60,000 nt of DNA from Liolophura sinensis (Eukaryota > Mollusca > Polyplacophora > Chitonida > Chitonidae): contig NC_088300.1 of assembly GCF_032854445.1 (NCBI RefSeq), positions 6,512,001 through 6,572,000 of the forward strand, in the 5' to 3' direction. This document shows, in pieces, positions 32,701-44,700 of this stretch. Both the position numbers and the translations under genes were made by a program. The notes below the pieces were generated by a model. That model had not been told where the DNA came from. It did no database searches and saw only the letters and a list, made by a program, of their open reading frames with translations. Positions within the stretch are counted from its first letter, which is position 1, and every line of letters begins with the position of its first letter.

Positions 32701-35700
32701 CCCCCCCCCCCCCCCCCCACCCCCCCACCCCTAAAACGGCAATACCTGCACACCTGTAATGGTGTTTCTGAGGGCACCTTCATCCTTGCTTATTACAGAT
32801 CTGTTACACAAGGAATTTATAGATTTCATGCAATGTCTCTCAAATTCTGAATCCCTTATGGTGTGACCAGGAGTTGGGAAATCATAATGCCTTCTATTTG
32901 CAATGATTAACATATTACAGAACAGATGAAGATTGAATCTGAATTGTACTTGTTGCTCCCTGAGCCACTAAGTGAGCTGCCATGTCATGTCATGTTTGTA
33001 TTTTTTATGGTCAGTCACATCCGTTGATATTAAAAGTGGAAACACATTTAATATGAATGCGCTTTACCTGGGTATTTTGTCTGAAGGTTTAAAATAAACT
33101 TTGTGACATTTATAATTTGGAAGACAAAATATCAGACTGATTGTACACAACTAATGTTTAAAAATTTGTCTAATTTATACATTTCTAAATACTTTTATTA
33201 CTGGCAAACGTTTATCATTCTTGTTCATGCTTAACTCACTACAAGACGCTATCGATTGATTGTTGTTAGACCTTTACAGTTCAGTTATTATTATTTCAGT
33301 ATTATTAATCTAGAAGGAACTGATATTTAGGGTTTTCAACAAAATATCATCTTCTATACATTTATGGAAAATCTTTTCTTCCAATCAGTATATTTTGATT
33401 AAGTTAAGTTTAGTAGCTTGCTTTTGTTGGTCTATTAATATCTTCGCCCAATGATTGAATTGGCCTGGAGGATGAAAAGGCTATGTTGATCAGTGTGGAA
33501 CATACTGACCTCACCACAAGATGACCCTGAAACATATGGTCAGGTTATGTCAATGGCTTGGCTCATTCTGATGTGTAGGGGTGTGGGTGTTTGTAGTATT
33601 GACCTCTTGGTTATGGTGACCTTCCTGTGTAGAGTTCAAGGTCAGCTTGTGTAGGCAGACATAAACAGTGCGGCTTAGTGTGGGCTGTCTTAGTTTTCAT
33701 GTAGATAGAATGGGAGAATCAGCGAGTGTGGAGAGCTGTCCGGTGGCTGACCCGCCAGACCTTACAGAAAACATGGAGTTGGATGATCGAGACAGGGAGT
33801 TAGACAAAATATTGAACCAGATGAAGGATGATATTATACAGACTGAGGTAGAGTTGTGTGATTGAATACATTTATAAGCGTGTTACCTGCCTAGTATTGT
33901 ACTACATGTGTAGCTCTTACTTATTCAGGTTGTTGTCATTCTAGGTCATTGACACTACCTGTGTTAATGTGTACTATGTTGTCATTTGCCACAGCCACCT
34001 ATGCTGCAGGTTATTGATGTGGGATGACAGTAGAGTTAGCATTAGGCTACATGTAGGTCTCTGTGGTACACCCGAGCTTGGTATGGTGTGCTGTCACCAT
34101 ACAACTTAGCTACATCGGCAACTTTTGTTACAGATATTATGCAAGAAGCTGGAGGGCTGTTCTGTCTCCCTCCCTCAGGAGAATCAGAGAGGCCAAGTAC
34201 AGTCATTTAATATGGGTGTTAATGGGCTTTCTGATTTTTAAACTTAAGCTCAGGTGCTGACTGGGCTTATTTTGAACTTAAAGAAAAAACTAAAAGAGAA
34301 AGAAAAAAAACTTAACAACAAAAACCTGGACCTCATTTCAGTAACCTGTGAATGAGTTGATTGCTGACTTTTCCCCTGTATGGCTTAAGTTGAATAAACT
34401 CAACACCCCAAGCCTTACATGAGGGGGCTAAAAGTAAGGGCGATGGAACAAACAGATACCACATAGCTATACTCATATCGCTGATAAGCCTCACTAGATG
34501 TTCAGTTTATATAGTCAAGACATACTATGCTATTACTATGCTAGTAACTACTGGATATTAAGTGTTTGAAGGTTCTGTAAATTTAGTTTCACATAATTGG
34601 AGTACTGAATCCAAAGCACTTGATGATCCAGACTGACCTACATGTACATTGACAAAAAAAAAAGAGTGAAGAGTTAAAGTTATTGATTACAAGCCAACAT
34701 CAACACAGCTAATGTACATAGACATTCAAAGAAATGCATAATGGTAGAAGGATTTGATTTGAAGCAATTGATCAACCAAGCCGATGTACATAGACATTAA
34801 AAGGAATAAACCAACACCACATGTACCACCACCTCTATTTTGATCTCTACTGGCAACAAACTTACATACCATGACAACAACAAACGACCATTTTGATGGC
34901 AAAGTAAACTCTAATTTGGGTGTTTCTGCTGCTGTAATTAGATTGCAGGTGAAAATCACTCAAAGAGTCTGCACTTGATCATTGGATCAAAATTTGTGTT
35001 TTCAGATGTTTTTTCATCTTCACTAATTTTGAAATGGATATATTTATTTATTTATTTATTTGATTGGTGTTTTACGCCGTACTCAAGAATATTTCACTTA
35101 TACAACGGCCGCCAGCATTATGGTGGGAGGAAACCGGGCAGAGCCCGGTGGAAACCCACGACCATCCGCAGGTTGCTGACAGACCTTCCCACGTACAGCC
35201 GGAGAGGAGAAATGGATATAACATGAATGACTGCTACTTGTTTGAATATGATCCATTGCCCCATTGTGGTATATACCCAGTGTTTTGACGTAGAATCAGC
35301 TGTTCTGTTTACATGTACATGTTGGAAACCTAGAGTAACAAATTAGTTTTTGACCAGTCCATACATGTATACCTGAGTTCAGATTTTGGAGCAGCTGTTG
35401 TAGCTGAGATGTAAATACAATTTCGTTTAAAATCTGTTTTAGAGTATAAATTATAATGAGAGTCTCTTTTCATAAATTGCATGAGAAAGGCTACTTTTCT
35501 TTTTAGACACCAACGCCATAAATACATTTTCTTTTCTTTGTTACAGTATCATTTTCCTGACATTTTAAAAATTTTCAATTTCGTACTGCCTGAAACTATG
35601 CCCTTAAAGAGATATTTTTGTCGCAAGATTCTCAGGTCCTGCTAAGCTATTAAGAAAGAAGGTTTACAGAATATTTATGTAAGACATATTTTCATTAATA

Positions 35701-38700
35701 CTAATGCGTGTGAATTTTTTCCAACAGTATTTCCTTGTAAACAGGTCCTGCACAAATTCATCAAAAGGTTAATTTCCAAATGTAAAAGAGCAAAGGATTG
35801 CAGAAATTCTCTAGGTTGTATCTTTGGATTCTATTCATTACGTGTTGCTCTATTCTGATGATAGTGACTTTGCTAATGTGACTTCTTTCTCAAAGAATTA
35901 ATTATCCCATGCTGAGTTTCTCTAAGTTTCACGTAGCTCGCGATGCAGTCAGCAGGTTTTATCAGATTGGCATTTCCGCATCATTAATCTGATATTCATG
36001 TTTATCCTCTGTAATCCTCTTATAATATCCATGTAATGAGTGCTTGTGCTGAAGGCTATATGCCCCATTGTTCTCACCATATGTCTACATGTTAGCCAGT
36101 GTTTAAGGCGTATGGAAAATTTGGCTTCATTGGTTGTCATCAATGATTGGTTGAACAGTTGGTTTCATGCTATTTTTATTATGTAAGAGGACAAATCCAA
36201 TTTATTTTACACTTCAATACTATTAAACTGATATAATGTACTCGGGCAATTGCACAGAATTTGAACAAAAAAAAAGGAGGGGAAGCGGGAACAGTGCTTT
36301 GAAACAGCTGTTCAGCATGAGTATGTGGTTTACATAACCCCTGTGCATCAGCAGCATGGTATGATGGTATTTGTATTTGGTGTTAACCTCACAATGCCAT
36401 ACTGTTGTCATACCAGGCATAGTGCAGCTGCATTGGGACTTAATGCTGAGCAGCGACCATCTGGCTCAGCACTATAGGCCCGCAGTTCAGTGCATTGAAA
36501 ATTTGTGCTGTGTAAAGGGATCTTATTGGCCGCCAGTTGACATAACTGATTTGCTAACTGCTGATTACATCCATGCAGTAGCCTGATGGTATGTTAAACA
36601 TGTAACCTACACGAAGTACATGTATCTTAGTATTGTGTTACTCTCAGGGTGACTAAAGATATCTAGTAAACTCTCACACAAGTGTTATGAACATGACGAA
36701 AAGGTAATAACACATTTATAGGGTGCATGTGTTACATGGTTTTATTACTGCGTTAAATCCTGTGTCAAGTGCAAAACTTTTATGAGCTTTTGACAAACTT
36801 GTTATCAAAAGTACATTTACATAACATTAGATCCAACATGCTAATACATTATACACAGTACATATACATGTAACTGTTGTAGATCCAGTTTATAGACTAT
36901 TTGGCATGACAACGTTAAGCTTGATGAGTGACTAGGTACAGAAACTGTTCCAGACACATAACCTCAAAATAACAATACATACATATACTTGTGTATTAAC
37001 ATATACATGTACATGTGTAAGACGTTCATCTAAATGCCACACATAAATGTAACTTCTGAAATGGCCAGGTTCATGCACAAGTGCAGGTATAACTTAAGGG
37101 CTTATAAAATAGGCTGAGGAAAAAAAAATGTTGTTTGCTGAAGATGATTGAGGTGTTTTAAAAGCTAAATTGCTTGCTGACATACCTGCATGTACAGCCC
37201 CAGGCTGCTTTCGGGAGGAAAAGTTAGCGCTTCTATCCTCAAAACTCTGAGCCATTTCTTCACTGTGGTTTTATAATACATTGGCGAAGTGGTGCAAAAA
37301 TGTGACTGCTCTTTCTTAGGCAAATAGAATATTTTAGGTGAGTTTTATACTCCAGGTGAAAACCCCATGAACATTTGCACAGGGATTTTCTCAGAATTTC
37401 TACCACTATGCTTTGATGTATTGTTTATCAAGAATCATCACTTTCCTGTTTGCTTCATGGTGTTAGGATGACTTTGAAAACTCACTCACTTTGGTAACTT
37501 TCAGGCTTTTCTCTGTAAATGACTATCCATTGCAAAATTGGAAATTATTAATAACAGGATGGTGAGTGATGTGTTATCTCATTTTGAAACAAATGGTCAG
37601 ATGTACAGACATTGTGTATGGTGTATACTTGAAGGGGGCACAGCTCAAAACTCAGTTGTCAGTTGAAGTAATGACATTCAGTTGGTAAAATCTTGGGTAT
37701 ACATGTACTTGACAACCCAGTCTCAGACACAGCTCTGGACACACTTCCTGCAGCCAAAGCAAATCAGAGTGTGTGTTTGAACACAAGACTGCATAGGTCA
37801 AGGGCTAGTGATCTGACCTGACTTGTGGAGAACAGATTCAAACACAATACAAACATCTTAATGGTCAGCGTCAAGTAAATCAAGCTTATGAATTCTTCCA
37901 GTGGTGGCTCTTATGTCTTCCAGAAACTGTAATCAGTGGATTTGGACAGTGTTCTTTTGATACATTGTAAACTTCTGTTTCCATTTTGTGGGTAAATACT
38001 GACACAGTTTGAATGATCTTGCAGACTTTCATTATTCTTTTCATAAATTTTTAGCAACATTAGCCATTTACTGTAATTATCTTGATTACTAAAGATACCT
38101 TTAGCCATCTTTACTGTATCTACTTTTATCTTGACTCTGGCATCATTAGACATGTGAGTATCTTAAAGTGCATTACATTTTGGCTGCAGTAGCCTTTTCT
38201 AGTAAGCTAACTCTGGCCTTGTGAATACTTAATCTCAAATATTGTGACTCTAACCAGATGACAACTGGTATATCTATTAAGGCTCCTCCAGCCCTGTGAC
38301 TACTTTTATCTCAAATATTACTGCTCTAAGCAGGTGACAACTGGTATCTCAAATATTGCTACTCTAGCCAGGTATCTCTAGTATGACCACTCCAGCCATG
38401 TTACTACTCATATCTGAGGTAAAGCTAAACATACATATACTCTGTGTTACTACTGGTTTCTAGTAAGGCCGCTCTAACCATATGACAACTGCTTCATGTG
38501 CTCTAGCCATGTATCTCAACTGCTATCTCTAGTATGGCAGCTAAAACCTTGCAGCTATCTTGAGTGAGGCTACGATAGTCATGTAACTATATCTAATTTA
38601 AAAGATGTAAATTTTAGGAACCAAATTTCTTGAAGGTATCCCAAGCTTTATTTATCTGTGAGTGGAAAGTGTACAGTCGTGATTGAGAAACATAGTGTGT

Positions 38701-41700
38701 AATACGCATATATTGTGTGTTATTTGTGTGGACAATGGTGTGTCAGAATGATCCACGTGTACTGTGTCTTTAGTTTGGCAGGGTATAGAGTTAAACCTGA
38801 TTGGGAGGTAATTGCTAGTGTAGTGATAGTCCACCATGGGCTTGTACGTAAATCAAGTTGCAGATTTACTGGTCAGTTTTATGGGTAAGACCGATATTCC
38901 ATGTGCAAGTGACTGAAATTAAATACGTACAAATAGCGCCATACAGATATAATTCCGATGTGGGTATCATTCATGTAGGTGTACAGCCTAATCAGTGGGC
39001 TGCGATCAGTTATGTATCAGAGATCAGGCATTGTACACGTATGCATGTTGTACATGTTGTAATGTGGACTGCATAGCTCTGCACTCCTAGCTCTCATTGT
39101 AGTGTACAAATGTCTAGATAGGGTTTAAATGTTACCTGAGGGCTGGTTTGACCAGGTCCTCTGCGTGTATTCTAATTTTAGGGCATTCCAGTCCGTACTT
39201 AGTTAACAAAAAAGTCAGGATATGTTGCTATTATACGTGGCGAGATTTCCTCAGGGCATTGAATTTTGTTGATGGCTGCAATGAGATGTCTATAAAACAA
39301 AGAAAACTCCCCAAAAACAAAAAATTATGGTTTCTGACAATAAGCCATTAAGACGAAAACAGATGGGTTCATGTTGAGGTGGAGAACAGGCAGATATTTT
39401 TTTTTTGTGGACCTTTTTGTGATGGATCATTTACATGTATATCAGTAGCTGTAAATTTAGCACACTTCATAATTGTCCTGGGTATCCATTTACTGATCAC
39501 CAATATATTTGATTTTCATCAGTGGAATCTATTGGTGGATGGTGACTTGAAGTCTTCCCCAGTGGCGTGTTTAACTGTGATAGCTTGTTGTTTTGTTATT
39601 TTTTAAAAATTTTTTATGTGTTTTCACTGTGTTATCTGATTGTCCGTTCTAATGGTATGTGACATTCCTAGTTACAGTGTACTGTAGTTACCTCCCTTGT
39701 CATGGCCCTGGCATGCTATATTTCACTTAACTTTAAGAGCAAATACTAAAGTGCACTATTGAAGTACGTTGAAGTGTAACTGACAATATTTGCTGAGAAA
39801 GTTTTGCCAAAGTGAATTGCTGCCTGGGTAGTTTTTGTTATAACCCCATATTAATTAGCCTTTGCTGTGGCATGGATAGATGTGTAATGTGTTTTCAGTG
39901 TGGTTTGTGTTTTCTGTTTGCATCCCCAGTATGCCACTCGCCAGAATTACGATAACCAGTTTGAACCATTACAGCGTGCCCGTGCCAACACCCTGTCCCC
40001 AGGGCCCACCCCGATGACCTCCAAAAACCTACCTACAGTCTTCAAATGGGATGGGGGTGGCAAAGAGGTAGCTATAGGAGGTAGCTTCAATAACTGGAAA
40101 ACAAAAATACCATTAGTAAAGAGGTGAGTTTATTGTTGTACTTTATACATATTAAATGAGTATGAACGCATCCATGTACTTATTTATTTCATTGATGTTT
40201 TACACTGTACTCAAGTATATTTCACTTATAAAAAGGCAGCCAGCATTATGGTGGGAAGAAAATGGGCAGATCATGGGAAAACCTTTGACCATCCGCAGGC
40301 TGCAGACCTTCCCACAAACGGCGAAAGACCTGGACTTGAACTCGCAGCAACCGCATTGGTGAGGGCTGCTGGATCATTGCACACATCCATGTACAAAGGC
40401 CATCTGCTACTGACTTGGTTTGTGCTGTGTACGTGTGTACAAGGGGTTCGAGGAAGGTGTTGGTAATGGACCGTCTCCCACTACACTGTCTCACCTTCTA
40501 GTTGGGACTGGTCCAGACTCAGAAATCATACTAGTATTTCTTTTTAATAGCGTTCAGTTTTGTTTTATGATCTCACTGTATAACTATACTTCATCAGAAA
40601 TGTATATTTGTTTAATTTTCATATTTAAAACATAAACATAATATGTATGTGGTATGAAGTACATGCAACCTGTTTCTGTGTATTTATTTGTGTGTCAGCT
40701 ACCTTTGATACTAAAAACAAAGGTATTATTTATCATCCACCTATGCCTGTTAACCATTTGGTACAGAGGCATCCTATATTTTGGTATGGGATGGTTTGTG
40801 TATGCATCGCCTGAAAACAAATTACTTTCAAAGTTTACATTTAAAGCATTCTGCAAGGGAAACTCTTCAACTGACATCAGCAGTTGGCATGATACAACTA
40901 TATAACAACATTAAATTGTGCAGAAAAGACATGTTTTCACAACAAATGACAAAGTGGTTTTGATAACTTCCAGTGGAGTGACTACACCAAGACATAATGT
41001 TTATAGAAGATCATATTTTCAATAATAAAAAGCCTTGGAATCACTGATTAAGAGCCAAACTTTAATCCAGTCATCATCAACAAAAATCTGATTTTAAAGT
41101 GTAGAGCTTGCATAACCCTTGTCTCTCTGGTGTGATGACAGAGTCTGAGGGGATTCCTGTGGCCTAAGGGCTCATCACCATTTTGTGAAGTGACCATTTT
41201 GTAATAATTTAAGTTCTTGGGTACATATACATATTGATTTATTTTAAGTAGTTACAATTGAAACTCATGAAATAGAGATTTAAAGATCACAATCACATTC
41301 AAGTTTAAGGGATTGTGCCTATTTATAGTAAACTTTGATGAAACTCTTTTGGCATAGAGTGTAGTGTGATCTGGGAAATTAGTTGCTAAATCACACTTGA
41401 TGAACCCCGCCCCAGAAAGTTAGAATGCATGTATATATACAAAAAATATACAGTAAGTTTTTATCTGATAGTGATCCAAAGCTATTGAAAGGAAGAGAAT
41501 CTGGGAGTGAGTTCACTGATAACCTGCATTTCAAAACAAGATTTTTGAGTGCAGAATGCCTGCACATACAGAAAAAAACACATGGAAAATATGTGTTGCA
41601 GATGTTGTTGTAATATACGATGATAATATAATTACAATTTCTTGATGATAGATTCACCACGATATGACTGAAATATTACAGATGTGCTGTTAAGCCATAG

Positions 41701-44700
41701 TCATGCATTCATGTATTCTTTATGACATGCAAACTATAAATGTGACTATGAATGTTTTGTTTTTCAGTCAAGGGGAATTTTACACAATAATAGATTTACC
41801 AGAAGGGGATCATCAGTACAAGTTTTACGTGGATGGTCAGTGGGTACACAATGCTGCAGAGGTGAGTCACAGTGGCTGTGATGGCCGCATTCTGTCTTAC
41901 CATGTGTTAGGGGTATAAAATTAAAGTGAAGTGTCTGTCACTGTGGCTGTGACTGCTGTATTCGGCCTTACCAGGGGCTAGGGGTAGGACATACCTGTTA
42001 AGGTGAAGTGTCTGTCACTGTGGCTGTGACTGCTGTAGTCAGCCTTACCAGGGGCTAGGGGTAGGACATACCTGTTAAGGTGAGGTGTCTGTCACAGTGG
42101 CTTTGACTGCTGTAGTCAGCCTTACCAGGGGCTAGGGGTAGGACATACCTGTTAAGGTGAGGTGTCTGTCACAGTGGCTGTGACTGTTGTATTCGGCCAT
42201 ACCAGGGACTAGGGGTAGGACATACCTGTCAAGGTGAAGTGTCTGTCACATTGGCTGTGACTGCTGTATTCGGCCTTACCAGGGAATAGGGGTTGGACAT
42301 AGCCGTTTAAGTGAAGTGTCTCTCACAGTGGCTGTGATGGCTGTAGTCCGTCTTATCAGGGGTTGGAAGTATAACATATTGTACCATTTTGCTTTCCATT
42401 TAAACATGATTTTTTCCTCTAGCATTGCCTGATGCAGGAAGGAAGGATAACACCTTAAAAAATGACATCAGCTCCACGAAACTGCAAACAAAACAGATAC
42501 AAAAACAGTATCACAGATACTTAGATTTGCAGTGAAACGTGAATGTATGACAGTCAGCTCATGGGTAAATTACTGTGGCATGGGTAGCCTGTGGATAATG
42601 TAAACCAGTGACAAATATTGATGTTACACAAACAGAACATCAGTTACAAGAAAGATTGCTAACAGATCAGCCAACCAGATGTCATTTCTGAATCATCTAC
42701 TGACTGTTGTAACACTGGGAATTATTGGTTATCAACGGATAGACTGGTTTTAGTGTGTACTATATTCAGAATTTTTGTGACAGACCTTATATGTTGTTTG
42801 GAGGAAATACAAGGAGTGCAATTTCAGGATGCAAAACAATCAAAACAGACTGATTTTCATTTTGAAAGATTATTTGAGTTTTTTGATTTGTTGGAAAAGT
42901 CTGATGGACGCAACACTGAGAATGATTAACCGCGCTGTCATTGTCCGTAAGTTTTCTGGAATGAAAACAGGGAAATGTGACATTGACAATGTTCATTTGA
43001 TTTGACATGTGCATGTGTGTGCAAATGATACATAATTCACTGTTAATTAAGGGAATTAACAGGATTTTCTTCAGGATTATGTATTCATTGGATTTGGTGT
43101 TTAATGCTATGTATTTAGGAATGAACATTATATGTAAATAGAATGTGATTCTGGTTTTATTACAATATGTGTATGGCTGGGCAGATTGACCTTTGACCCG
43201 TGTCAGTTATGAGGATTGCCAACTCATTAAAGAAGGCTATAATAATGAATCCCCTGGATTTCCATAACATAATCCTTGGTTTGTCTTTTTCAGCCAACAG
43301 CCACAAATGATTTAGGAACTCTTAACAATATTGTGAAAGTCAAAAAAAGTGATTTCGAGGTTTTTGAAGCACTTGATATAGACAGTAAAAATGCAGCAAG
43401 CTCTAAAAAACATGGTAAGTACAATAGATAAGGTACCGTTAAAGTCATAAGTTCACTCTAATGCATGTCTCAACATATGAAATTGCAAAGCTTTATCTTT
43501 ACTTCACACAGTGTTTTTTCCCCATTTTTCGTACCCCTAAGGACCCCAAATATATAAATGCCTAAAATGTACCCTTGACTAAGTTCATTCAGTTAATTTT
43601 ATGGATCTAAGAATAGGTTTTTTGATATTAGCGTACTAAGCAGGATAATATCCTACTGGAAAAACTTAAGTTTTGGCACCAAAAGCAGTGTTTTATGTGC
43701 TTCTGAAAGGGCACTCTTTGGGGTGAAATCTTGTGTGTAGTCATTTACTGTTATTAAATTCAGATTTTCAAATGTTAACACACACACTGTAGTATAAACC
43801 AGTTGGCAATCAGTTCCAAGCTCTGGTTGAACCTCCCCCCAATGACCAATCAGTGCCATCTGAATAATCTTCATTCTAATCTACAATTTATGTCTAAAGT
43901 GGGTGGTGAAAATTGGATTTAACATTTGATTGGATGTTGAAACATTGTAACATTTGAACAAAGGTTATGATGTTCTACAGCACAAAAATCAGGTTTAATA
44001 TGATATAAGTCGCTAGACCTGATCATGTAAGCATTGTCTCCAACCAAAATGAATTTGATTGTTCAAGGTGTTAAGTAATTTTAGGCGTTTCTCCCTTTTT
44101 GTCCCTTTTCAATGTTTTTTATCTACAGTAAATGACCTAAAGTTTCACCCTGGGACTTGGAAAGTGTATCCCAGGATTCTTTGCGTTGATTGTGGTTCTT
44201 ATCGAAGAGCGGAAGAGCATCAGGGGTGGTCAGAGGATTATACTGACAGTTCAAGAATGTAATAAACAAGCCCACGCTTCACAGGGCAGTTAGTCTATGC
44301 TCCTACCATTAACAGTTCATGTTTTCCTCAGCTTTAATTATAGTGATTTTAGTACATGCACTTGGCAACAGGTTGATTGTTTTATTATCGTTATTTTATG
44401 AATGGGAATTTTGGGGAAAACCCCAAAACTAATTGGAGATTAAGCGTCAAATGTCCATTTGTAAACTGCAGGCTCCCTGTATACAAAGCTGCCGCAAAAT
44501 TTAGCCTACCGCGAATCAATACTTGCAAACTGTGCCCACCAGCAGACGAGATGATGTCATACTGTGATAAAAGCGACACCTACACATGTGCGTTTGCGCC
44601 ACTGCAGCTTCCGTCCATATTTCTTAAAGACAAATGTTTAATTTACTTAATACTTAATAGAGTCCCTCAGATGAAATTTTGGTCATACAGATTGGTTTTT

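Larger units (their letters stand above)
26714..33709 (+). other. AMPK-beta intron 1, first half
   Basis: AT-rich intron. Contains one SINE (32242-32597) and a poly-C run (about 32690-32735), a short AT microsatellite near 29050-29085, and no exon I can support. Confidence 0.6.
33848..39929 (+). other. AMPK-beta intron after the alternative exon
   Basis: AT-rich; holds one truncated SINE (35043-35208) and a decayed tandem array around 38195-38590. No further exon supported. Confidence 0.6.

Noticed and set aside
1647-42380. Common origin of the two 77-bp arrays
   Set aside because: Only the period agrees; the unit sequences show no similarity by eye.
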